64,000 nt of DNA from RYN-230 sp963770545 (GTDB lineage: Bacteria > Actinomycetota > Actinomycetes > Streptosporangiales > Streptosporangiaceae), in contig CAVYQF010000036.1 of NCBI GenBank assembly GCA_963770545.1, forward strand, positions 62,001-126,000. Direction: 5' to 3'. The notes under the pieces were generated by a model. The model was not told the origin of the DNA. It saw only the letters and a list, made by a program, of their open reading frames with translations, and made no database searches. The translations under genes and the position numbers were made by a program. How positions within the stretch are numbered: position 1 is the first letter of the stretch; each line of letters begins with the position of its first letter. Shown here piece after piece: positions 24,646 through 34,000 of the stretch.

Positions 24646-25601
24646 TCAGCCCTGGGTCAGCAGGCGGATTGGCTTCTCCTGCTGCCAGGCCGCGATGTCC
24701 TCGACCGCGTCCTCGTACCAGTGCCTCATGGTGCGCTCGGTCACGTACCCGAGGTGCGGGGTCAGCACCGTCCGCGGCGCACGCCGGAGCGGGTCATCCA
24801 CCGGCAGCGGCTCGGTGCCGTACACATCCAGCCCGGCCCCCGCGATCCACCCCTCATTGAGCGCCCGCAGGAGCGCCGCGGCGTCGATGATCGGCCCTCG
24901 TGAGGTGTTGATCAGGTAGGCGGTGGGCTTCATGGCGCGCAGTTCGCGTTCGGTGATGAGGCTGCGGGTCCGGTCGGACAGCATCAGGTGGACGCTGACC
25001 ACGTCGGCCCCGGCGAACAGGTCCGCCTTGCTCTCCGCCCGCACGCCCGCCTCGGCGGCCACGCCGGATCTAGGTTCTGGCTCCAGGCGATCACGTCCAT
25101 CCCGAACGCCTGGCCGATGCGGGCCATCTGGTGGCCGATGCGACCCAGGCCTACCAGGCCGAGAGTAGTGCCGAGGAGATCGGTGCCCACGGTGTGCTGC
25201 CATCCGCCGTCCCGGACCGAGTCCGCCTCCTCGGGCAGGTGCCGGACCAGGGCGAGGATGAGGGCCCAGGTCAGCTCGGCGGTGTTCGAGGTCCGCGGGC
25301 CGCCGGTGCCGGACACGACCACGCCCTGCGCGGCGGCCGCCTGCAGGTCGATGGAGGCGTTCTGCATGCCCGTGGTGATCAGCAGCTTCAGGTCGGGCAG
25401 CCGGGCGAAGAGTTCGCGGTCGAAGCGGGTCCGTTCCCGCATGGCCACGATCACGGCCGCGCCGTCCAGCGCAGCCACCAACGCCTCTCCGGTCAGGTGC
25501 TCGCGGATGGCCACCCACTCCGCCCCGTCCGGCCGTCCCGCCAGCGAATACTGCTCCACTAGCCCCTGATAGTCGTCCAGGGCCACCACCCGCACCGTCA
25601 C
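24646..25601 (-). pseudogene. D-2-hydroxyacid dehydrogenase, frameshifted
   Basis: The N-terminal part, from the GTG at 25601, reads MTVRVVALDDYQGLVEQ through the NAD motif GLVGLGRIGHQMARIGQAFGMDVIAWSQNLD. The C-terminal part continues in another frame as AAEAGVRAESKADLFAGADVVSVHL ... NTSRGPIIDAAALL ... VLTPHLGYVTERT. One base appears lost at about 25058-25068. Both halves are well conserved, with the catalytic Arg, Glu and His contexts present, so the lesion is recent or a consensus error. Such enzymes reduce 2-keto acids with NAD(P)H. Confidence 0.8.
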
Positions 25602-25624
25602 ACCGCCTCCAGCCCATCACGATT

Positions 25625-25680
25625 GGCCTGCCCAGCCTGGCCTGCCCAGCCTGGCCTGCCCAGCCTGGCCTGCCCAGCCT
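25625..25680. repeat. 14-bp tandem repeat, 4 copies
   Basis: Four perfect copies of GGCCTGCCCAGCCT lie just upstream of the dehydrogenase. The period is the same as in the array at 12741. Confidence 0.93.
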
Positions 25681-25768
25681 GACGTCCCTGGTAGACGCCT
25701 GAAGCAGCCATGACGATATCTGGCCAACCCGAAGCGGGCGCTCGTCTACCCAGTCTCATCTGACACAG

Positions 25769-25790
25769 GCTGTGGCGCGCAGGCCACAGC
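25769..25790 (-). terminator. Hairpin downstream of TetR, probable terminator
   Basis: GCTGTGGC and GCCACAGC form a perfect 8-bp stem with a 6-base loop, 11 bases past the restored TetR stop on the minus strand. There is no long T-tract, as is common in actinobacteria. Confidence 0.5.
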
Positions 25791-25801
25791 GTTTGAGCGG
25801 T

Positions 25802-26427
25802 TCAGGACCCTCCTGCCGGTGCACTCGGTGCCGGAGCGGTGTCGGCGTTCATGCCTGTGACCAGCGCGGCCACGATCCGCCGCACCTGCTGCCGGAGGCC
25901 TGGTGCACCGCTCTGGCCGGTAATGATCAAGTGGTGGACCGTACCGAGGAGGGTGAACGCCAGCGTCTCGGTGTCGGCGCCTGATCCAACCCGGCCCAGC
26001 TTCTTCTCAGCGTCGAGGTAGGCGGCGAAATACCGCTCGATGTTGCCGAGCCCCCCGCCCGGCCTACGTCGTGCTCCAATGCCGGGCCGAGTTCCGGTTT
26101 CGTGGCGACCAAGCTCATCAGTGCCTGGGCGCTCGCGCCGAATACCGCCACCATGGCTTCGGTGAGGTTGCCAGTGATGCTGCCCTGCCCAGCGCGGGCC
26201 GGCAGGGCCGCGGCACCTGCCGCGATCGCCTGGAGTCTGCTGGCGACGAACGACGCGAGGAATTCGTCGAGATCGCGGAAGTGCCGGTGCAGCACTCCGT
26301 TGGCGACTCCGGCCTCGGCGGTGACAGCCCTAGTGGTCAGGGCCGCCGGGCCGTCCCGGGCTAGCACCCGGTCCGCCGCGGCAAACAACTGCTCGCGGAC
26401 CTCTGGTATCGCCACACCGCGTGCCAT
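25802..26427 (-). pseudogene. TetR-family regulator, one-base frameshift
   Basis: The N-terminus has a clear TetR helix-turn-helix (ALTTRAVTAEAGVANGVLHRHFRDLDEFL). At a run of six C at 26051-26056 the frame breaks. With one more base the protein continues LGNIERYFAAYLDAEKKLGRVGSGADTETLAFTLLGTVHHLIITGQSG to a TGA at 25802, giving about 208 residues, the normal TetR length. It is divergent from the small ORF and ABC genes and almost certainly binds the two palindromes at 26493-26532. ATG at 26427 is preferred over an upstream TTG. Confidence 0.8.
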
Positions 26428-26492
26428 CTGCCTCGTCGTCCTCCGCAATCATCGTCCAGCCGCAACCGTACCGGGACGCGCGGGTTGCAAGT

Positions 26493-26508
26493 ATGGACGC
26501 TCGTCCAT
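26493..26508. promoter_or_regulatory. TetR operator box 1
   Basis: ATGGACG-CT-CGTCCAT, perfect 7-bp arms, lies in the divergent promoter region between the TetR gene and the ABC operon. Confidence 0.7.
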
Positions 26509-26512
26509 TACG

Positions 26513-26532
26513 GTATGGACAGTTGTCCATAC
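26513..26532. promoter_or_regulatory. TetR operator box 2
   Basis: GTATGGACAGTTGTCCATAC has perfect 9-bp arms around a 2-base centre. It shares the ATGGAC core with box 1, with centres 22 bases apart, about two helical turns. It lies just before the ribosome-binding site of the small membrane protein. Confidence 0.78.
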
Positions 26533-26550
26533 TAACGCCGGGAGGATGCT

Positions 26551-26679
26551 ATGGGCGGCAGCGGAAGCGGCGGCCAGACCGCGATGATGGTCGTCTGGGT
26601 GATCCTGGTCCTTGTGGCCGTGGGCGGCGGCGCTGGCCTGTACTCGCTGGCGCGGCGGCGCAGGGCGCGGCGGCCATGA
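26551..26679 (+). CDS. 42-residue single-pass membrane protein
   Basis: The frame reads a Gly/Ser-rich start, one membrane segment (about residues 11-32) and a basic tail ending SLARRRRARRP, so the C-terminus is predicted inside. GGAGGATGCT directly precedes the ATG. Its TGA overlaps the ATG of the ABC ATPase gene (ATGA). It is the first gene under the TetR operators. Function is unknown; it may be an accessory peptide of the transporter. Confidence 0.65.
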   Translation: MGGSGSGGQTAMMVVWVILVLVAVGGGAGLYSLARRRRARRP

Positions 26680-27573
26680 CCGTCATCGAAGTCCGCGGCC
26701 TGGCCAAGCGGTTCGGCTCAGGCCATGTGGTCGACGGCTTGAGCTTCGCGGTGGGGGCTGGCACCGTCACCGGATTCCTGGGGGCGAATGGCGCAGGCAA
26801 GACCACGACGCTCCGCATGCTTCTCGGCCTGGTGCGGCCCACCAGCGGACAGGCCACGATATGGGGCAGCCCGTACCGGGAGCTGGGGCCCCGGCGGCGC
26901 CGGGTAGGGGCCGTGCTGGAGGCCTCAGGGTTCAACCCCGGCCGCACCGTCGCGGATCACCTGCGGGTCCGCTGCGCCGCGACCGGAACCGCGCGTACCC
27001 GGATCGGTGCGGTGCTGGCGGAGGTCGGGATGGGCGAGCTGGCCGGGCGCCGGGCTGGGAGACTGTCGCTCGGGGAACGGCAGCGGCTGGCCCTCGCCGG
27101 GGCGCTGCTCGGCGAGCCGGAGGTGCTGATCCTGGACGAACCGGCGAACGGGCTGGATCCGGCCGGCGTGCTGTGGCTGCGCGGTTTCCTGCGCCGTCTC
27201 GGTGACGAGGGCCGTACCGTGCTCGTGTCCAGCCACATCCTGGCCGAGGTGGCCCAGTTCGCCGATCACGCCGTTGTCATCGACCGGGGCCATCTCGTCT
27301 CGGCCGGGCCGATGACCGAGATGGTCAAGGCCGCGCGGCAGGTGATCGTGGTGCACACCCCGCGCCCGGAGGCGCTGCGCGCTGCGCTGATATCGGAGGG
27401 AGCGGCGGTGCAGGCCGCTGGGCCGGGTGGCTGGAAATCAGCGGACTGGGCACCGGACAGGTGGCCACGCTGGCCGCGGCGCTGGGCATCCCGATCTCGA
27501 GATGACCGCGGACGCGGGCAGCCTGGAGGAGGCCTTCCTGCGGCTGACCGCCGCGGAAAGGAGGCCGGGATGA
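26676..27573 (+). pseudogene. ABC-2 transporter ATP-binding protein, two frameshifts near 3' end
   Basis: Residues 1-245 are an intact drug-export-type ATPase: Walker A LGANGAGKTT, signature LSLGERQR, Walker B LILDEPANGLD and SSHIL. Around 27430 one base is missing; the correct continuation (LEISGLGTGQVATLAAALGIPI) shifts again near 27508 before EMTADAGSLEEAFLRLTAAERRPG and the TGA at 27571. All functional motifs precede the lesions, so a truncated but possibly folded protein could still be made. It is paired with the permease below and regulated by TetR. Confidence 0.8.
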
Positions 27574-28427
27574 CCGAGGCACTCACGCGGAGTTCCTGAA
27601 GTTGCGTACCACCCGGGTGGTGGCCGGAATGACGGGCCTCGCCGTCGCGCTGACCGCACTGATCGCGGTACTGGAGGCGGTCACCGCCGGCACCGGGAAG
27701 GGAATGGCCATCCCGTCGCTGGCCACTGACGGCGGTCTGCGGGACAACCTGGCTGGCACAGGGTTCGCGCTGCTCGTCGCCGCCCTGCTCGGCGTCGTGA
27801 GCGCAGCAGCGAGTTTCGGCTCAAAACCGCTACCGACACCTACCTCGACCAGCCAGGCCGCGGCCGGGTGCTGGCGGCAAAGGCTATAGCTGCGGCGGTC
27901 GCCGGCGCGGTGCTCGGGATCGCCGCCGCGGCTGCGGCCGCCGGGACCGCGCTCGGCTTCGCCGCCTCCCGGGGCTACGCGCTCGCGCTCCCCGATCCCA
28001 CCATCGCCCGCTACGCCTTCGGCACCGTCTTGGCTCGGCCCTGCTGGCCGCGGGCGGCGTGGGTGCCGGATCGCTGATCCGTCACCAGACAGGCGCGATC
28101 ATCGCGGTGGTCGCCTGGGGGCTGGTGGTCGAACTGGTCGTGGGCGCGACAGTGACCACGGTTGGCAGCGACCTGCCCTATACCGCGGCGGCCATGATGG
28201 CCGGGGACAGCAACGGCGGCGGCATGCCACAGATCCCGCGCGGCGTGGCAGCGCTGCCGTACCCGGCCGCGAACACCGTGCTGACGGCCGTCGCCGTGGT
28301 GCTCGCCATCGTCGCCGCGCGCACCACCGTCCGCCGCGACATCACTGAGCAGTGCGCGCCGCCCGGCGCCACTTCATCTCCCGCCTGCGTGCCAACTCGC
28401 CTGGCCTGCCCGTTATCGGGGTGCTGA
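27570..28427 (+). pseudogene. ABC-2 permease, several frameshifts
   Basis: The ATG overlaps the ATPase stop, but the frame ends after nine codons. Restoring one base near 27585 gives AEFLKLRTTRVVAGMTGLAVALTAL. Further breaks near 27805 and 28035 separate TATDTYLDQPGRGRVLAAKAIAAAVAGAVLGIAAAAA and GSLIRHQTGAIIAVVAWGLVVELVVG. Together the pieces make a six-helix ABC-2 permease of about 280 residues. The protein-level signal is well preserved, unlike an old pseudogene. Confidence 0.75.
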
Positions 28428-28751
28428 CCTCGCCAGGGCGGCGTGTGCTGGCACCGGGAATCAGCGGGTTCATGCCTGTCAATCGCCAGTAGTAGACCAC
28501 CCACGGCGTGTATGGTCGGAAACCGCTGCTATAGCGACAGATTCTGCACACAAACCCATCCAGGCAGTCATGATCGGCCGCCGATCGCAGAGACCGCCCC
28601 GAAGCCGATGGCGTCGCAGCAGGTCACAGCCGGTGCATTGGCTGATGCCCGCGGGGGTGCGCATCCACTGGCGGAAAATGACCACAATCGGCACCTCTCG
28701 CCCAGTCCTTTCACGGCTGCAAAGGCGGCGCAGGGAAGTCGGTCGAGTCAG
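28428..28751. other. 324-bp gene-free stretch
   Basis: I find no recognisable frame, repeat or hairpin here. It separates the damaged permease from the damaged glyoxalase-like gene. Confidence 0.4.
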
Positions 28752-29130
28752 TTAGGCCTGCTCATGGGTCAGGTCGACGATGCAGAACTGGTTGCCGTCG
28801 GGACCTTCCAGCACAATGAAGTCCGGATCGTCCGGGTAGCTGTCCCAGTCCGCCCCGCCTGGCGCCCAGCGACACCAGCCTGGCAGCTTCGGCCTCCTGT
28901 TCGTCTGCATCGGCGACATGCAGGTCAATGTGCAGGCGCGGGTGACCTTCCGGCGGCGTCTGGCTGAGCTGGAGTGCGATCGCCATTCCGGCCCCGTTCG
29001 GTGGCACAAGCACCTTTGCCCATCCACCGAATCCATCCTCGCGCAATTTGTACCCCAGCGCCGCTGACCAGAATTCCGCGGTCCGCTGCACGTCGGTGAC
29101 TCCGAGCACCACCACGCCGAACCTCGGCAC
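28752..29130 (-). pseudogene. VOC/glyoxalase-fold protein, frameshifted
   Basis: From the GTG at 29130 the product reads MPRFGVVVLGVTDVQRTAEFWSAALGYKLRED through LHIDLHVADADEQEAEAARLVSLGA. After a one-base break near 28858 it continues WDSYPDDPDFIVLEGPDGNQFCIVDLTHEQA in another frame. This is a complete single-domain VOC protein of about 125 residues of the glyoxalase-like type. Function is unknown. Confidence 0.75.
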
Positions 29131-29439
29131 GGGCCCGAACTTACCGAGCACCGCTGAGTGGAGACGCTGAGCCCGCCCGCGCGTGTCGCTGGCACACCCG
29201 GTCCGGCCCCCCTTGTCTGGCGGATCATTCCACGTCCAATTCAAGGCTGCTCTGTGGGGACTTGGTGTCGAACCAGACGGATTTCCCGATGGCGTGGTGT
29301 CGTACTGCAGCAACAGGCGGACCGCCAACCAGTGGAACCATGACGAGGTCCCACGCAGCGCATCCCGTGCCTGGGAAACGACGGCTCTTACTGAGACGCG
29401 GCGTCCGGGCGACTCCGTGCGCGCCGCCCGGCACCACCC
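29131..29439. other. 309-bp gene-free stretch at the island edge
   Basis: No gene is recognised. It marks the junction between the frameshifted cluster and the HerA-zeta operon. No att-like repeat or integrase remnant is visible. Confidence 0.4.
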
Positions 29440-29733
29440 CTACCCGTTCCGTTCCTGCTCGTCCCGTATTGATTCGGCTGCAGCTTCCGCAAGTGTGCGG
29501 TAATCGTCTATGGATATATCCCCGCGATGGTAGGCCGCAGCCACTTCATCGAAGGATCCTGGGACAAGCGGATCGGGATCGGCCGCAGCGGCCGCTGCTC
29601 GCTCGAGGTAGTTCTTTGGCTTGGGTCCGCGAGTTGAGGGCCACGATCTTTCGCGGAACCGCTGAGCAACTTCGCTTACGCTGATCGAGCCTCGCTTCAA
29701 GGCTTCGATCAGTTCAGTCACCTCAGTGCTCAC
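29440..29733 (-). CDS. 97-residue helical protein downstream of zeta toxin, candidate antitoxin
   Basis: The product is predicted to be largely helical: TELIEALKRGSISVSEVAQRFRERSW at the N-terminus, a Lys/Pro linker, then a second helical half SFDEVAAAYHRGDISIDDYRTLAEAAAESI. The two halves each contain a G-[SD]-IS-[VI] turn, suggesting an internal duplication. Its GTG overlaps the zeta-toxin TGA (GTGA), so it is made with the kinase. Position fits an antitoxin or accessory subunit, but it does not resemble the epsilon antitoxin as far as I can judge. Confidence 0.7.
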   Translation of the reverse strand: MSTEVTELIEALKRGSISVSEVAQRFRERSWPSTRGPKPKNYLERAAAAAADPDPLVPGSFDEVAAAYHRGDISIDDYRTLAEAAAESIRDEQERNG

Positions 29734-31055
29734 AGCCCTTGCTCCTTTTGTTTACTCAACTCGGCCTCTTCGGCCTTACTTCGATCAACCAGCGTGGCCG
29801 AGCAGCCATCCACTGAGTTGTCTTTGATCTCCCAATCATTGACGATTGCTTTTATGCCTTCAAAAGTCTTCCTATTGCCGCTACCCCATTCTTTATCGGT
29901 TTGGTGGAGTATCACTTCGGGCGGGATCAGCCTGCCGCCAAAGCCTTCCCCTGAAAACCACTTGTCCTGGTCTTCCCAGTATCTTAACTCGGTCCTCCGA
30001 AGGCTCGTCTCGATAGGGATTTGAACAAAGAGCGCGTCAACCTTGGTATAGCCTGCTTCTCTTAAATCCGCGATTCGCTGCTCAGTCTTCGTCTGGTCGG
30101 ACATTGTTATGTCCCATATCAAATTCTTGCCGTCTGCCTGAGCGCGTATGGCTAGTTGACGGGCAAGGTACGACGATTCTTCGTGTACGAGCTCTGACGC
30201 CTCCATCGGGGACAGTCCCTCCACTTCGGGTATCATCCCATGGCGGGCCATTTCCTCTTTGAGGCTGTCTGGATTGATTGTTAAGTACTTCGACCTGTCA
30301 ATCTCCGGGTGGTTTGCCAAGACAGTAGTTTTTCCTGCTCCACTTAGACCGCCCGCGATTATGGCTTCGTGATCGCAAGGAACATCGGCCGCGCCCGAGT
30401 AAATTTCATCCAGAAGCGCTTGATGAAGAACGGTTCGTTCGCTTGACCAGATCTCACCCTTGGGATCAATTGTATGCAGTTCGTCAGAGGAGAATCCTTC
30501 GTTGTCAGCCTTGTCGAGACGTGCAAAGACGTCGGCGATGTGCTCAGCACGCTCCTGTTCAGTGTGTGGGCGGACAACCGCAACCGCCTCGTAATCGGGC
30601 TTGACGGAATCGTCATGGTGGCTTCCTGGGGCGAGGTCGAGCGCATTCTCGTTTTGTCCATTAGAGTCCCCATTTAATTTTGGTTCGTCTGTCAAAGCTT
30701 GACTTTGCGTCTGGCGCCCTGGGATGTCTAAAGCTGGTTCGGCGTGTTCTTGGCGGCTTCGGGGTTCGGCGGTCTCGCTGGCTTCGGCCGGGTCGGGTGG
30801 CGGGTCGGCTGTGTCGGAGCCTTCGGGGGAGTCGTCGGAGCCTTTGGAGGGGTAATCGGCGGGTTCGGGGGACTCATTGGCCTGAACGGCGTTGTCTGTT
30901 GATTCGGGCTTATCTGTTGCTGGGAGATCCTCCTTCGGCTGGGAGGTCTCGGGTAGGGGAGGAGTATCTGGTGCGGCGGGCTCGGTCAATCGGGGGGTCT
31001 CGGTGGCACGCTCACGGTCGTCGTCTCCACCGTCGGGGAGCATGTCAACGTTCAT
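29730..31055 (-). CDS. Zeta-toxin-type kinase with long acidic disordered N-terminus
   Basis: The product has 441 residues. Residues 1-160 are Pro/Glu/Asp/Ser/Thr-rich and look disordered. The C-terminal domain has zeta-toxin/PezT features: Walker A IIAGGLSGAGKTTV (about 226-239), YLTINPDSLKEEMARHG, the HEESSYLARQLAIRAQADGKNLIWDITMSD segment and IPIETSLRRTELRYW. Zeta kinases phosphorylate UDP-N-acetylamino sugars and block cell-wall synthesis. The ATG lies three bases after the HerA-like stop with GGAAGG upstream. The kinase-coding DNA is near 50 % GC (two lines counted: 30/60 and 29/60), far below the surroundings, which points to transfer. Confidence 0.85.
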   Translation of the reverse strand: MNVDMLPDGGDDDRERATETPRLTEPAAPDTPPLPETSQPKEDLPATDKPESTDNAVQANESPEPADYPSKGSDDSPEGSDTADPPPDPAEASETAEPRSRQEHAEPALDIPGRQTQSQALTDEPKLNGDSNGQNENALDLAPGSHHDDSVKPDYEAVAVVRPHTEQERAEHIADVFARLDKADNEGFSSDELHTIDPKGEIWSSERTVLHQALLDEIYSGAADVPCDHEAIIAGGLSGAGKTTVLANHPEIDRSKYLTINPDSLKEEMARHGMIPEVEGLSPMEASELVHEESSYLARQLAIRAQADGKNLIWDITMSDQTKTEQRIADLREAGYTKVDALFVQIPIETSLRRTELRYWEDQDKWFSGEGFGGRLIPPEVILHQTDKEWGSGNRKTFEGIKAIVNDWEIKDNSVDGCSATLVDRSKAEEAELSKQKEQGL

Positions 31056-31058
31056 GCC

Positions 31059-34000
31059 TCACCTTCCGACTCCAGAAGCGGTGATGCCCGTGCTGCCCCG
31101 CAGATAGTCCAGGGGCCAGCGGCAGTCGTGGAGTTGGGTGAGCGCCTCGGACAGGCGCTGCTCCCAGTCCTCGTCCCCAGACTTGGCACCGACGACTGTC
31201 TCCACAGTGGCTGGCCGCACGGTCCCGAACGCGATCCGCCGGACATCAGCCGGATCGCGCTGGTCTGCGTCGTACCAGCGCTGAACCACGCCGATCTGGC
31301 TGGCGCAGGTCTCGCCGGAGATGGACCGGCCGGCGCTGGCTTCCCATTCGGCGGTCTGCGGATGCCGGCCGGATCCCGGGGTCTTCCGGTCCAGGGTTTT
31401 CAGGTCATCCAGGATGAGGGCCCACCGAAAAGCGGGGGCCAGCCACTGCGGTTCGGGAAACTCACACTCCCGTCCGCCGTCCGCGATCCAGCGGCGCAGG
31501 GCCGCCGCCACGTGAGACGCCAAGGCGTCCGCGCTGACCCGTGTGGAGAACGTGCTGGCTCTGGCGGCTACCGCCGCGTCCACGGCATGCGACACGGCGC
31601 AGTCCCGGACACGTACGTCGGCGGACAAGGCCGCGACCCGGTGAGCGAGTTCGCTGCCGGTGACGGGAGTCGGCATGAGCCATCCGGTCAGGTGGGCCAG
31701 TACCGCCACCTCGGCCCAGAGGACCAGGCCAGGCTCGGCGATGAGAGTCCGTTGGGCGGCCCGCATGTCCCGCAGCGTGCAGGGGGTGGCCCGGCAGTCC
31801 GGCCCGCAGGTGCCCGACCGCGGCGACACGATGCCGGCCGGGGACGCGGTGACCGCCGCGGCGGTGGCTTCCCGGGCGGTACCGTCCGGCATCGCCGCGA
31901 GCACGGGGTAGTCCATCCCGTCGCTGAAGACCGCGGCCTGGCCGGGCGGCAGGGTGACTAGGTACCTGGACTGGGAGTCCGTCATGTTCATGGTCGCCCC
32001 GACCATCTCGCGGTCGTCGGCCGCGGGGAGCCGGTGCACGATCTTGACGGCGGTGTTCTTGACCGCGTCGGGGATGATCTTGGCGGGGATCTGCTCCGCG
32101 ATGATCAGGCCCTCGCCGTACGCGCGGATCTCGGCGAGTAGGCCGGCGAACATTTCCACCGCGTGCGCGGTGGCCCCGGTCCCACTGCGGTGGTCTTCCG
32201 GCCGGCGCAGCAGCCGGTGGGCTTCCTCGAACACCGACAGGTGGCGCAACGCAGGGTTGGTGGCCGCGCCGCTAGCCCGGGCTTGCAGCCGCAGGTGCTC
32301 GGTCAGCTGAATCAGCACGGTGCCCATCAGGAACGCCTTGTCCCGGTCGTCACCGACGTCCTCGATCTCGAACACGACGTTGCGGGCCATCAGCTTCCCG
32401 AAGTCGATCGGGTGACCGCCCTCGAAGAACCGGCCCGTGGTGCCCAGGCGCAGGCTCGAGACCCGGACCGTGATGAACCCCCGCACGTTGTCGGTGATCT
32501 CGCGGCCGTAGCCGATTTCAGACACGATCCGCTCGGCGGCTGCCTGCAGGTCACCCAGGGTCGGGTACCGGGGCTGGACGCCCGGCGTAACCGGCTCGCC
32601 CAGCGCCAGGTCCCAGCCCGCCTCTTCGTAGACCCGGGTGACCGCGGCGGACAGGACCTGCGGGAATGGCTCGTCGGCCGCGAACGAGGCCAGGAACAGC
32701 GCCCGGACCAGGTCGGCGTGGGTCTGCAGCGGGAAGCGCCGGCCCGCTGCGTCGACGGCCGGGGCCAGGGGGTTGATCCCGGCGGCGATCTGGTCCGCTT
32801 CACCGGGACGGATGCGCACCACCCCGCGAGCCGTCCCGTTCAGCCGGACGCTCATCAGCCGGTACTCGGCTTTGGCTGGCTCGACGACCAGCCAGGGCAG
32901 GCCGGCTCCAGACGCCCCCTCCAGCAACGCCCGCACGGTCTGCGATTTCCCCGCTCCCGTCGCGCCGCAGACGAAGACGTGCCGGTTCAGCGAGGCCGTT
33001 GGGAGCGACAGGTTCCCGGCCGGTACGCCGTTACGGTCCAGTACCTGGCCCAGGGGCAGCGGCGCCGCCCGGTTCTCGTCTCTAGGCGGGGGCTCGGGGG
33101 TCACGTCGAATTCAGGCCGCAACGCCAGCCGCACGCCGGGGACCTCGACCTCGGGCACCCGCGCCAACGTGGCCAGCAACAGGGTGCTCGCGTGGAAGGG
33201 GAAGGCCGCTGAGGAATCCGTCCGTGACGGAGCAAGGACATCAGGCTGCGTGCCGAGGAGTTCTGGGAGTGGTTCCGTTAGGGAAATTGAAGGGGTAAGC
33301 GCGTACGGAAGGCCGTGCAGGTCCGCGGAAGCGCAGAACAGGCCGGCGACGCGGGCGGCGGCGGCGGGATCGGGCGCGCCGGCCAGTATGTGCAGCTGCC
33401 ACAGGCCCGAGGACAGGGCCTGGCGTAATTCGGTGTGGCGTTGTTCGAGGCGGTGCGCCTGGACCGCCTTTTCCGGGTCGCGCTCGGCCATGGCCGACGC
33501 CAGCCGCTGCCTGTCGGCCACCTGGGCGGCGTAGTCTGCGATCTCCGAGCGGGCGAGGGGGTCGGCGAGGATCAGCCAGCCGAAGGGCCCATCCCAGGCG
33601 GCCAGTAGGCACTCCTCCAGCGAAGCGCGATCCAGTTGGAGGTTGGGGCCTTCCTCGGCCAGGAGGCCGTCGGCGATCCCGCTGATCCGGGTCCAGCAGG
33701 GCAGGGCGTTCATCGCGGCGGCCATGCCTCCGGGCGCGATGACCTGGCCTAATGCCCCGGCTGGTAAGGCCAGCGAGATTTCGTGGCCTGGGCCGGGCCG
33801 TGGGCTGCCGCGGAGGGCTGAGCCGGCCAGCAGGACGTCCACCGGGCCGCCGGACGCGACGCGGACCCAGCCGATGGCGACGGGGCCCGCATCTGTCTGC
33901 CGGCTGATCCCCGCGTGGTAGGCAGAGGCCAGCGCCGCGGCGCGTTGTGGGCGTCCGGTGTCACGGTCCGCGGGATGGGACGGATCGGCGGCGGCGTCCT

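Noticed and set aside
24646..25601. Programmed frameshifting in the dehydrogenase
   Set aside because: No slippery heptamer or following structure at about 25060, and neighbouring genes show the same kind of lesion.
28443..28967. A 174-codon frame after the permease remnant
   Set aside because: No domain pattern, and it overlaps the glyoxalase-like gene antisense.
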